NCBI GenBank assembly: GCA_033782935.1
Contig: JAWQEG010001537.1
Location: 950,979 to 1,014,978 of the forward strand
DNA from: Petrolisthes cinctipes
Taxonomy: Eukaryota > Arthropoda > Malacostraca > Decapoda > Porcellanidae
DNA: 64,000 bases
Reading direction: 5' to 3'
The notes below the pieces were generated by a model. The model ran no database searches, was not told the origin of the DNA, and was given only the letters and a program-made list of their open reading frames with translations. Below are positions 14,301-27,884 of this stretch, piece by piece. Both the position numbers and the translations under genes were made by a program. Each line of letters starts with the position of its first letter. Position 1 is the first letter of the stretch.

Positions 14301-17300
14301 CGACTTTTTGCACCTAAAATATCGATTTTGAGCATGTTTTGGGTCTGTATCTTGAAAACATTCTAGCAAGAAGTAGGCATGTACAGATTGCTTCTGGGAC
14401 CCAAAAATATCGAATTTTCGAGTATTTTGAACCTCAATTTGGGATATAGACGGGTACGGAAGATGCGCACACATATCGACTTTGGGCACCTAAAATATTG
14501 ATTTTGAGCATGTTTTGGGCCTGTATTTTGAAAATACTATAGCACGGTGTAGACATGTACAAATCGCTTTTGGGACACAAAAATATCGATTTTTTGGGGT
14601 GTTTTGAGCCTGAATTTGGGTAATAGACGGGTACAGAAGATGCATGCACATATCGACTTTGGGCACTTAAAATATCGATTTTTAGCATGTTTTGGGCCTG
14701 TATTTTAAAAATACTCTAACACGGAGTAGACATGTACAGATCGCTTTTGGGACCCAAAATTATCGAATTTTCGGGTGTTTTGAGCCTGAATTTGAGATAT
14801 AAACGGGTACAGAAGATGGATGCACATATCGACTTTGGACACTTAAAATATCGATTTTTAGCATGTTTTGGGCCTGTATTTTTAAAAATACTCTAACACT
14901 GAGTAGACACGTACAGATCGCTTCTGGAACCCAAATAAATCGAATTTTAGGGTGTTCGGAGCCTTAATTTGAGATATGAACGGGTACAGAAGATGCATGC
15001 ACATATCGACTTTGGGCACCTTAAATATCGATTTTGAGCATGTTTTGGGCCTGTATCTTGAAAATACTATAGCACGGTGTAGACATGTACAGATCGCTTC
15101 TGGGACACAAAAATATCGATTTTTTGGGTGTTTTGAGCCTGAATTTGAGATATAAACGGATACAGAAGATGCATGCACATATCGACTTTGGCACCCAAAA
15201 TATCGATTTTTAGTATGTTTTCGGCGTATAATTTGAAAATATTCTAGCACTGAGTAGGCATGTACAGATCGCTTCTGGGACCCAAAAATATCGAATTTTC
15301 GGCGGGTTTTGAGCCAGAATTTGGGATATAACCGGGTACAGAGGATGCATGCACATATCGACTTTTTTGCACCTAAAATATCGATTTTGAACATGTTTTG
15401 GGTCTGTATCTTGAAAAAATTCTAGCAAGGAGTAGGCATGTATAGATCGCTTCTGGGACCCAAAAATGTCGAATTTTCGGGTGTTTTGAGCCTGAATTTG
15501 AGATATAAACGGATTCAGAAGATGCATGCACATATCGACTTTGGGCACCTAAAATATCGATTTTTAACATGTTTTGGGCCTGTATTTTGAAAATACTCTA
15601 ACACGGAGTAGGCATGTACAGATCTCTTCTGGGACACAAAAATGTCGATTTTTTGGGTGTTTTTAGCCTGAATTTGAGATATAAACGGGTTCAGAAGATG
15701 CATGCACTTAACGACTTTGGACACCTAAAATATCGATTTATAGCATGTTTTAGGCCTGTATTTTAAAAAAATTCTAGCACTGAGTAGGCATGTGCAGATT
15801 GCTTGAGGGACCCAAAAATATCGAATTTTCGGAGTTTTGAGCCTGAATTTGAGATATAAACGGGTACAGAAGATGCATGCACATATCGACTTTTTGCACT
15901 TAAAATATCGATTTTGAGCATGTATTTGGTCTGTATCTTGAAAACATTCTAGCAAGGAGTAGGCATGTACAGATCGCTTCTGGGACCCAAAAATATCGAA
16001 TTTTCGGGTGTTTTGAACTCGAATTAGGGATATACACGTGTACAGAAGATGCTTACACATATTGACTTTGGGCACATAAAATATCGATTTTCAGCATGTT
16101 TTGGGCCTGTTTTTTAAAAACACTCTAACACGGAGTATGCACGTACAGATTGCTTCTGGGACCCAAAAATATGGAATTTTCGGGTGTTTTGAGCCTGAAT
16201 TTGAGATATAAACGGGTACAGAAGATGCATGCACATATCGACTTTGGGCACTTAAAATATCGATTTTTAGCATGTTTTGGGCCTGTATTTTAAAAATACT
16301 CTAACACGGGGTAGACAGGTACAGATCGCTTTTGGGACCCAAAAATATCGAATTTTCGGGTGTTTTGAGCCTGAATTTGAGATATAAACGGGTACAGAAG
16401 ATGCATGCACATATCGACTTTGGACACTTAAAATATCGATTTTTAGCATGTTTTGAGCCTATATTTTGAAAACATTCTAGCACTGAGTATGCATGTACAG
16501 ATCGCTTAAGGGACCCAAAAATATGGAATTTTCGCGTGTTTTGAGCCTAAATTTGAGATATAAACGGGAACAGAAGATGCATGCACATATCGACTTTTTG
16601 CACCTAAAATATCGATTTTGAGCATGTCTTGGGTTTGTATCTTAAAACATTCTAGCAAGGAGTAGGCATGTACAGATCGCTTCTGGGACCCAAAAATATC
16701 GAATATTCGGGTTTTTTGAACCTGAATTTGGGATATAGACGGATACAGAAGATGCATGCACATATCGACTTTGGGCACCTAAAATATCGATTTTGAGCAT
16801 GTTTGGGCCTGTATTTTGAAAATACTCTAACACGGAGTAGGCATGTAAAGATCGCTTCGGGGACCCAAAAATATCGAATTTTCGGGTGTTTTGAGCCTGA
16901 ATTTGAGATATAAACGGGTACAGAAGATGCATGCACATTTCGACTTTTTGCACCTAAAATATCGATTTTGAGCATGTTTTGGGTCTGTATCTTGAAAACA
17001 TTCTAGCAGGAAGTAGGCATGTACAGATTGCTTCTGGGACCCAAAAATATCGAATTTTCGAGTGTTTTGAACCTGAATTTGGGATATAGACGGGTACAGA
17101 AGATGCATACACATATTGACTTTGGGCAGCTAAAATATCGATTTTCAGCATGTTTTAGGCCTGTACTTTGAAAATACTCTAACACGGAGTATGCATGTAC
17201 ACATTGCTTTTGGGACCCAAAAATATCGAATATTCGGGTGTTTTGAGTCTGAATTTGAGATATTAACGGGTACAGAAGATGCATGCACATATCGACTTTG

Positions 17301-17639
17301 GGCACCCAAAATATCGATTTTAAGCATGTTTTGGGCCTGTATTTTTAAAAATACTCAAACACTGAGTAGACACGTACAGATCGCTTCTGGAACCCAAATA
17401 AATCGAATTTTAGGGTGTTCTGAGCCTGAATTTGAGATATGAACGGGTACAGAAGATGCATGCACATATCGACTTTGGGCACCTTAAATATAGATTTTGA
17501 GCATGTTTTGGGCCTGTATTTTGAAAATACTATAGCACGGTGTAGGCATGTACAGATCGCTTCTGGGACACAAAAATATCGATTTTTTGGGTGTTTTGAG
17601 CCTGAATTTGAGATATAAACGGGTTCAGAAGATGCATGC

Positions 17640-19584
17640 ACATATCGACTTTAAACACCTAAAATATCGATTTATAGCATGTTTTAAGCCTGTATTTTAA
17701 AAACATTCTAGCACTGAGTAGGCATGTGCAGATTGCTTAAGGGAACAATAAATATCGAATTTTCGGAGTTTTGAGCCTGAATATGAGATATAAACGGGTA
17801 CAGAAGATGCATGCACATATCGACTTTTTGCACTTAAAATATCGATTTTTAACATGTTTTGGGTCTGTATCTTGAAAACATTCTAGCAAGGAGTAGGCAT
17901 GTACAGATCGCTTCTGGGACCCAAAAAAATCGAATTTTTTGGTGTTTTGAACCTGAAGTAGGGATATACACGTGTACAGAAGATGCATGCACATTTTGAC
18001 TTTGGGCACATAAAATATCGATTTTGAGCATGTTTTGGGCCTGTATTTTAAAAACACTCTAACACGTAGTATGCACGTACAGATCGCTTCTGGGACCCAA
18101 AAATATTGAATTTTCGGGTGTTTTGAGCCTGAATTTGAGATATAAACGGGTACAGAAGATGAATGCACATATCGACTTTGGTCACCTAAAATATCGATTT
18201 TTAGCATGTTTTGGGCCTGTATTTAAAAAATACTCTAACTCGGAGTAGACATGTACAGATCGCTTTTGGGACCCAAAAATATCGAATTTTCTGGTGTTTT
18301 GAGCCTGAATTTGAGTTATAAACGGGTACAGAAGATGCATGCACATATCGACTTTGGACACCTAAAATATCGATTTTTAGCATGTTTTGAGCCTATATTT
18401 TAAAAACATTCTAGCACTGAGTATGCATGTACAGATCGCTTAAGGGACCCAAAAATATGGAATTTTCGCGTGTTTTGAGCCTGAATTTGAGATATAAACG
18501 GGAACAGAAGATGCATGCACATATCGACTTTTTGCACCTAAAATATCGATTTTGAGCATGTTTTGGGCCTGTATTTTGAAAATACTCTAACACGGAGTAG
18601 GCATGTACGGATCGCTTCGGCGACCCAAAAATATCGAATTTTCGGGTGTTTTGAGCCTGAATTTGAGATATAAACGGGTACAGAAGATGCATGCACATTT
18701 CGACTTTTTGCACCTAAAATATCGATTTTGAGCATGTTTTGGGTCTGTATCTTGAAAACATTCTAGCAAGAAGTAGGCATGTACAGATTGCTTCTGGGAC
18801 CCAAAAATATCGAATTTTCGAGTGTTTTGAACCTGAATTTGGGATATAGACGGGTACAGAAGATGCATACACATATTGACTTTGGGCACATTAAAATATC
18901 GATTTTCAGCATGTTTTGGGCCTGTATATTGAAAATACATTAACACGGAGTAGGCATGTACAGATCGCTTCTGGGAGCCAAAAACATCGAATTTTCGGGT
19001 GTTTTGAGCCTGAATTTGAAATATAAACGGATTCAGAAGATGCATGCACATATCGACTTTGGGCACCTAAAATATCGATTTTTAACATGTTTTGGGCCTG
19101 TATTTTAAAAATACTCTAACACGGAGTAGGCATGTACAGATCGCTTCTGGTACACAAAAATATCGATTTTTTGGGTGTTTTGAGCCTGAATTTGAGATAT
19201 AAACGGGTTCAGAAGATGCATGCACATATCGACTTTAAACACCTAAAATATCGATTTATAGCATGTTTTAAGCCTGTATTTTAAAAACATTCTAGCACTG
19301 AGTAGGCATGTGCAGATTGCTTAAGGGACCCAAAAATATCTAATTTTCGGAGTTTTGAGCCTGAATATGAGATATAAACGGGTACAGAAGATGCATGCAC
19401 ATATCGACTTTTTGCACTTAAAATATCGATTTTTAACATGTTTTGGGTCTGTATCTTGAAAACATTCTAGCAAGGAGTAGGCATGTACAGATCGCTTCTG
19501 GGACCCAAAAAAATCGAATTTTTTGGTGTTTTGAACCTGAATTAGGGATATACACGGGTACAGAAGATGCATGCACATATCGAA
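17640..19584 (+). repeat. 9-monomer spaced duplication (1584-bp offset)
   Basis: The segments 17640-18000 and 19224-19584 share the rare variants ACTTTAAACACC, GCATGTGCAGATTGC, GAATATGAGATAT and TTTTTAACATG at an offset of 1584 bp, which is exactly nine monomers. The shared stretch is about two monomers long and moderately diverged. Confidence 0.6.
18540..18715 (+). repeat. Representative satellite monomer (two 88-bp half-units)
   Basis: This is a consensus-like monomer of exactly 176 bp. Half A (18540-18627) and half B (18628-18715) are 88 bp each and align along their whole length. Both open with AAAATATCGA, continue with a GTTTTG...GCCTG segment, then a TTTGA-rich stretch, and close with a GCATG(T/C)AC block followed by TCG, TT and GGG-type residues. 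The monomer is therefore an old dimer of an 88-bp ancestor that now amplifies as a 176-bp unit. The boundaries are arbitrary because the repeat is circularly permutable; I start at AAAATATCGA. Confidence 0.9.
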
Positions 19585-22424
19585 TTTTTGCACCAAAAAT
19601 ATCGATTTTGAGCATGTTTCCGGCGTATAATTTAAAAATACTCTAACACGGAGTAGGCATGTACAGATCGCTTCGGGGACCCACAAATATCGAATTTTCG
19701 GGTGTTTTGAGCCTGAATTTGAGATATAAACGGGTACAGAAGATGAATGCACATTTAGACTTTTTGCACCTAAAATATAGATTTTGAGCATGTTTTGGGT
19801 CTGTATATTGAAAACATTCTAGCAAGGAGTAGGCATGTACAGATCGCTTCTGGGACCCAAAAATACCGAATTTTCTGGTGTTTTGAACCTGAATTTGGGA
19901 TATAGACGGGTACAGAAGATGCATGCACATATTGACTTTGGGCACCTAAAATATAGATTTTCAGCATGTTTGGGGCCTGTATTTTGAAAATACTTTAAGA
20001 CGGAGTAGGCATGTACAGATCGCTTCTGGGACCCAAAAATATCGAATTTTCGGGTGATTTGAGCCTGAATTTGAGATATAAACGGATACAGAAGATGCAT
20101 ACACATATCGACTTCGGGCACCTAAAATATCGATTTTGAGCATGTTTGGGGCCTGAATTTTAAAAACATTCTAGCAATGAGTAGGCATGTGCAGATTGCT
20201 TAAGGGACCCAAAAATATCGAATTTTTGAATGTTTTGAGCCTGAATTTGAGATATAAACGGGTTCCGAAGATGCATGCACATATCGACTTTTGCACTTAA
20301 AATATCGATTTTGAGCATGTTTTGGGTCTGTATCTTGAAAACATTCTAGCAAGGAGTAGGCATGTACAGATCGCTTCTGGGACCCAAAAATATCGAATTT
20401 TCTGGTGTTATGAACCAGAATTAGGGATATACACGGGTACAGAAGATGCATACACATATTGACTTTGGGCACATACAATATCGATTTTGAGCATGTTTTG
20501 GGCCTGTATTTTAAAAACACTCTAACACGGAGTATGCACGTACAGATCGCTTCTGGGTCCCAAAAACAGTGAATTTTCGGGTGTTTCGAGCCTGAATTTG
20601 AGATATAACCGGGTACAGAAGATTCATGCACATATCGACTTTGGGCACCTAAAATATCTATTTTGAGCATCTTTTGGGCCTGTATTTTGAAAATACTCAA
20701 ACACGGTGTAGACATGTACAGATTGCTTCTGGGCCACAAAAATATCGATTTTTTGGGTGTTTTGAACCTGAATTTGAGATATAAACGGGTACAGAAGATG
20801 CATGCACATATCGACTTTGGCACCCAAAATATCGATTTTTTGTATGTTTTCGCCGTATAATTTGAAAATATTCTAGCACTGAGTAGGCATGTACAGATCG
20901 CTTCTGGGACCCAAAAATATCGAATTTTCGGGTGTTTTGAGCCTGAATTTGAGATATAAACAAATACAGAAGATGAATGCACATATCGACTTTGTGCACC
21001 TAAAATATCGATTTTGAGCATGTTTTGGGCCTGTATTTTGAAAATACTCTAACACGGAGTAGGCATGTACAGATCGCTTCTGGGACCCAAAAATATCGAA
21101 TTTTCGGGTGTTTTGAACCTGAATTTGGGATATAGACGGGTACAGAATATGCATACACATATTGACTTTGGGCACCTAAAATATAGATTTTGAGCATGTT
21201 TTGGGCCTGTATTTTGAAAATACTTTAACACGGAGTAGGCATGTACAGATCGCTTCTGAGACCCAAAAATATCGAATTTTCGTGTGTTTTGAGCCTGAAA
21301 TTGAGATATAAACGGATACAGAAGATGCATGCACATATCGACTTTGGGCACCTAAAATATCGATTATTAGCTTGTTTTGGGCCTGTATTTTGAAAATACT
21401 CTAACTCGGAGTAGGCATGTACAGATCGCATCTGGGACACAAAAATATTAATTTTTTGGGTGTTTTGAGACTGAATTTGAGATATAAACGGGTACAGAAG
21501 ATTCATGCACATATCGACTTTGGACACCTAAAATATCGATTTATAGCATGTTTTAAGCCTGTATTTTAAAAACATTCTAGCACTGAGTAGGCATGTGCAG
21601 ATTGCTTAAGGGTCCCAAAAATATCGAATTTTCGGAGTTTTGAGCCAGAATTTGAGATATAAACAGGTACAGAAGATGCATGCACATATCGACTTTTTAC
21701 ACTTAAAATATCGATTTTGACATGTTTTGGGTCTGTATCGTGAAAAAATTCTAGCAAGGAGTAGGCATGTACAGATTGCTTCTGGGACTAAAAAATATCG
21801 AATTTTCGAGTGTTTTGAACCTGAATTTGGGATATAGACGGATACAGAAGATGCATACACATATTGACTTTGGGCACCTAAAATATCGATTTTGAGCATC
21901 TTTTGGGCCGGTATTTTGAAAATACTCAAACACGGTGAAGACATGTACAGATTGCTTCTGGGCCACAAAAATATCGATTTTTTTGGGTGTTTTGAGCCTG
22001 AATTTGAGATATAAACGTGTACAGAAGATGCATGCACATATCGACTTTTGCACCCAAAATATCGATTTTTAGCATGTTTTCGCCGTATAATTTGAAAATA
22101 TTCTAGCACTGAGTAGGCATGTGAAGATCGCTTCTGGGACCCAAAAATATCGAATTTTCGGGTGTTTTGAGCCTGAATTTGAGATATAAACGGATACAGA
22201 AGATGAATGCACATATCGACTTTGGTCACATAAAATATCGATTTTGAGCATGTTTTGGGCGTTTATTTTGAAAATACTCTAACTCGGAGTAGGCATGTAC
22301 AGATCGCATCTGGGACACAAAAATATTAATTTTTTGGGTGTTTTGAGCCTGAATTTGAGATATGAACGGGTACAGAAGATTCATGCACATATCGACTTTG
22401 GACACCTAAAATATCGATTTATAG

Positions 22425-25400
22425 CATGTTTTGGGCCTGTATTTTAAAAATACTCTAACACGGAGTAGACATGTACAGATCGCTTTTGGGACCCAAAAAT
22501 ATCGAATTTTCGGGTGTTTCGAGCCTGAATTTGAGATATAAACGGGTACAGAAGATGCATGCACATATCGACTTTTTGCACCTAAAATATCGATTTAGAG
22601 CATGTTTTGGGTCTGTATCTTGAAAAAATTCTAGCAAGGAGTAGGCATGTACAGATTGCTTCTGGGACTAAAAAATATCGAATTTTCGAGTGTTTTGAAC
22701 CTGAATTTGGGATATAGACGGATACAGAAGATGCATACACATATTGAATTTGGGCAGCAAAAATATCGATTTTCAGCATGTTTTAGGCCTGTATTTTGAA
22801 AATACTCTAACACGGAGTATGCATGTACACATTGCTTTTGGGACCCAAAAATATCGAATATTCGGGTGTTTTGAGTTTGAATTTGAGATGTAAACGGGTA
22901 CAGAAGATGCACGCATATATCGACTTTGGGCACCCAAAATATCGATTTTGAGCATGTTTTGGGCCTGTATCTTTAAAATACTCTAACACTGAGTAGACAC
23001 GTACAGATCGCTTCTGGGACCCAAATAAATCGAATTTTCGGGTTTTCTGAGCCTGAATTTGAGATATGAACGGGTACAGAAGATGCATGCACATATCGAC
23101 TTTGGGCACCTAAAATATCGATTTTGAGCATGTTTTGGGCCTGTATTTTGAAAATACTCTAACACGGTGTAGACATGTACAGATCGCTTCTGGGACACAA
23201 AAATATTGATTTTTTGGGTGTTTTGAGCCTGAATTTGAGATATAAACGGGAACAGAGGATGCATGCACATATCGACTTTGGACACCTAAAATATCGATTT
23301 ATAGCATGTTTTAAGCCTGTATTTTAAAAAAATTCTAGCATTGAGTAGGCATGTGCAGATTGCTTAAAGACCCCAAAAATATCGAATTTTCGGAGTATTG
23401 AGCCTGAATTTGAGATATAAACAGGTACAGAAGATGCATGCACATATCGACTTTTTTCACTTAAAAAATCGATTTTGACATGTTTTGGGTCTGTATCTTG
23501 AAAACATTCTAGCAAGGAGTAGGCATGTACAGATCGCTTCTGGTAACCAAAAATATCGAATTTTCTGGTGTTTTGAACCGGAATTAGGGATATACACGGG
23601 TACAGAAGATGCATACACATATTGACTTTGGGCACATAAAATATCGATTTTTAGCATGTTTTGGGCCTGTATTTTAAAAACACTCTAACACTGAGTATGT
23701 ACGTACAGATCGCTTCTGGGACCCAAAAATATTGAATTTTCGGGTGTTTTGAGCCTGAATTTGAGATATAAACGGGTACAGAAGATTCATGCACATATCG
23801 ACTTTGGACACCTAAAATATCGATTTTTAGCATGTTTTGAGCCTATATTTTGAAAACATTATAGCACTGAGTATGCATGTACAGATCGCTTAAGGGACCC
23901 AAAAATATGAAATTTTCGAGTGTTTTGAGCCTGAATTTGAGATATAAACGGGTACAGAAGATGCATGCACATATCGACTTTTTGCACCTAAAATATCGAT
24001 TTTGAGCATGTTTTGGGTCTGTATCGTGAAAAAATTCTAGCAAGGAGTAGGCATGTACAGATTGCTTCTGGGACTAAAAAATATCGAATTTTCGAGTGTT
24101 TTGAACCTGAATTTGGGATATAAACGGATACAGAAGATGCATACACATATTGAATTTGGGCAGCAAAAATATCGATTTTCAGCATGTTTTAGGCCTGTAT
24201 TTTGAAAATACTCTAACACGGAGTATGCATGTACACATTGCTTTTGGGACCCAAAAATATCGAATATTCGGGTGTTTTGAGTTTGAATTTGAGATGTAAA
24301 CGGGTACAGAAGATGCATGCATATATCGACTTTGGGCACCCAAAATATCGATTTTGAGCATGTTTTGGGCCTGTATCTTTAAAATACTCTAACACTGAGT
24401 AGACACGTACAGATCGCTTCTGGGACCCAAATAAATCAAATTTTCGGGTGTTCTGAGCCTGAATTTGAGATATGAACGGGTACAGAAGATGCATGCACAT
24501 ATCGACTTTGGGCACCTAAAATATCGATTTTGAGCATGTTTTGGGCCTGTATTTTAAAAATACTCTAACACGGTGTAGACATGTACAGATCGCTTCTGGG
24601 ACACAAAAATATTGATTTTTTGGGTGTTTTGAGCCTGAATTTGAGATATAAACGGGAACAGAGGATGCATGCACATATCGACTTTGGACACCTAAAATAT
24701 CGATTTATAGCATGTTTTAAGCCTGTATTTTAAAAAAATTCTAGCATTGAGTAGGCATGTGCAGATTGCTTAAAGACCCCAAAAATATCGAATTTTCGGA
24801 GTATTGAGCCTGAATTTGAGATATAAACAGGTACAGAAGATGCATGCACATATCGACTTTTTTCACTTAAAAAATCGATTTTGACATGTTTTGGGTCTGT
24901 ATCTTGAAAACATTCTAGCAAGGAGTAGGCATGTACAGATCGCTTCTGGGAACCAAAAATATCGAATTTTCTGGTGTTTTGAACCTGAATTAGGGATATA
25001 CACGGGTACAGAAGATGCATACACATATTGACTTTGGGCACATAAAATATCGATTTTTAGCATGTTTTGGGCCTGTATTTTAAAAACACTCTAACACTGA
25101 GTATGTACGTACAGATCGCTTCTGGGACCCAAAAATATTGAATTTTCGGGTGTTTTGAGCCTGAATTTGAGATATAAACGGGTACAGAAGATTCATGCAC
25201 ATATCGACTTTGGACACCTAAAATATCGATTTTTAGCATGTTTTGAGCCTATATTTTGAAAACATTATAGCACTGAGTATGCATGTACAGATCGCTTAAG
25301 GGACCCAAAAATATGAAATTTTCGGGTGTTTTGAGCCTGAATTTGAGATATAAACGGGTACAGAAGATGCATGCACATATCGACTTTTTGCACCTAAAAT

Positions 25401-27884
25401 ATCGATTTTGAGCATGTTTTGGGTCTGTATCGTGAAAAAATTCTAGCAAGGAGTAGGCATGTACAGATTGCTTCTGGGACTAAAAAATATCAAATTTTCG
25501 AGTGTTTTGAACCTGAATTTGGGATATAAACGGATACAGAAGATGCATACACATATTGAATTTGGGCAGCAAAAATATCGATTTTCAGCATGTTTTAGGC
25601 CTGTATTTTGAAAATACTCTAACACGGAGTATGCATGTACACATTGCTTTTGGGACCCAAAAATATCGAATATTCGGGTGTTTTGAGTTTGAATTTGAGA
25701 TGTAAACGGGTACAGAAGATGCATGCATATATCGACTTTGGGCACCCAAAATATCGATTTTGAGCATGTTTTGGGCCTGTATCTTTAAAATACTCTAACA
25801 CTGAGTAGACACGTACAGATCGCTTCTGGGACCCAAATAAATCAAATTTTCGGGTGTTCTGAGCCTGAATTTGAGATATGAACGGGTACAGAAGATGCAT
25901 GCACATATCGACTTTGGGCACCTAAAATATCGATTTTGAGCATGTTTTGGGCCTGTATTTTGAAAATACTCTAACACGGTGTAGACATGTACAGATCGCT
26001 TCTGGGACACAAAAATATTGATTTTTTGGGTGTTTTTGAGCCTGAATTTGAGATATAAACGGGAACAGAGGATGCATGCACATATCGACTTTGGACACCT
26101 AAAATATCGATTTATAGCATGTTTTAAGCCTGTATTTTAAAAAAATTCTAGCATTGAGTAGGCATGTGCAGATTGCTTAAAGACCCCAAAAATATCGAAT
26201 TTTCGGAGTATTGAGCCTGAATTTGAGATATAAACAGGTACAGAAGATGCATGCACATATCGACTTTTTTCACTTAAAAAATCGATTTTGACATGTTTTG
26301 GGTCTGTATCTTGAAAACATTCTAGCAAGGAGTAGGCATGTACAGATCGCTTCTGGGAACCAAAAATATCGAATTTTCTGGTGTTTTGAACCTGAATTAG
26401 GGATATACACGGGTACAGAAGATGCATACACATATTGACTTTGGGCACATAAAATATCGATTTTTAGCATGTTTTGGGCCTGTATTTTAAAAACACTCTA
26501 ACACTGAGTATGTACGTACAGATCGCTTCTGGGACCCAAAAATATTGAATTTTCGGGTGTTTTGAGCCTGAATTTGAGATATAAACGGGTACAGAAGATT
26601 CATGCACATATCGACTTTGGACACCTAAAATATCGATTTTTAGCATGTTTTGAGCCTATATTTTGAAAACATTATAGCACTGAGTATGCATGTACAGATC
26701 GCTTAAGGGACCCAAAAATATGAAATTTTCGGGTTTTTTGAGCCTGAATTTGAGATATAAACGGGTACATAAGATGCATGCACATATCGACTTTTTGCAC
26801 CTAAAATATCGATTTTGAGCATGTTTTGGGTCTGTATCGTGAAAAAATTCTAGCAAGGAGTAGGCATGTACAGATTGCTTCTGGGACTAAAAAATATCGA
26901 ATTTTCGAGTGTTTTGAACCTGAATTTGGGATATAAACGGATACAGAAGATGCATACACATATTGAATTTGGGCAGCAAAAATATCGATTTTCAGCATGT
27001 TTTAGGCCTGTATTTTGAAAATACTCTAACACGGAGTATGCATGTACACATTGCTTTTGGGACCGAAAAATATCGAATATTCGGGTGTTTTGAGTTTGAA
27101 TTTGAGATGTAAACGGGTACAGAAGATGCATGCATATATCGACTTTGGGCACCCAAAATATCGATTTTGAGCATGTTTTGGGCCTGTATCTTTAAAATAC
27201 TCTAACACTGAGTAGACACGTACAGATCGCTTCTGGGACCCAAATAAATCAAATTTTCGGGTGTTCTGAGCCTGAATTTGAGATATGAACGGGTACAGAA
27301 GATGCATGCACATATCGACTTTGGGCACCTAAAATATCGATTTTGAGCATGTTTTGGGCCTGTATTTTGAAAATACTCTAACACGGTGTAGACATGTACA
27401 GATCGCTTCTGGGACACAAAAATATCGATTTTTTGAGTGTTTTGAGCCTGAATTTGAGATATAAACGGGTACAGAAGATGCATGCACATATCGACTTTGG
27501 ACACCTAAAATATCGATTTTTAGCATGTTTTGGGCCTGTATTTTAAAAATACTCTAACACGGAGTAGACATGTACAGATCGCTTTTGGGACCCAAAAATA
27601 TCGAATTTTCGGGTGTTTCGAGCCTGAATTTGAGATATAAACGGGTACAGAAGATGCATGCACATATCGACTTTTTGCACCTAAAATATCGATTTAGAGC
27701 ATGTTTTGGGTCTGTATCTTGAAAAAATTCTAGCAAGGAGTAGGCATGTACAGATTGATTCTGGGACTAAAAAATATCGAATTTTCGAGTGTTTTGAACC
27801 TGAATTTGGGATATAGACGGATACAGAAGATGCATACACATATTGAATTTGGGCAACAAAAATATCGATTTTCAGCATGTTTTG
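22425..27884 (+). repeat. Flanking two-monomer segment repeated on both sides of the 8-mer HOR
   Basis: The segment 22425-22785 recurs as 27524-27884 at an offset of 5099 bp (29 monomers less 5 bp). It shares the private variants GGGTGTTTCGAGCC and ATCGATTTAGAGCATG. It therefore brackets the 8-mer HOR domain, with the left copy overlapping the first HOR unit. A pair at 11826-12200 and 16930-17305 also sits exactly 29 monomers (5104 bp) apart. Confidence 0.7.
22622..27423 (+). repeat. 8-monomer higher-order repeat, about 3.4 tandem copies (1406-bp period)
   Basis: Approximate copies are 22622-24027, 24028-25433, 25434-26840 and a partial copy 26841-27423. Each holds eight distinguishable monomers in the same order. 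Diagnostic variants recur at 1406-1407-bp spacing: GGGACTAAAAAATATC, TTGAATTTGGGCAGC, GAGATGTAAACGGG, AAAGACCCCAAAAA and CACTTAAAAAATCG. Copies differ by only a few substitutions, so this is the most regular and youngest-looking domain of the array. Confidence 0.9.
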
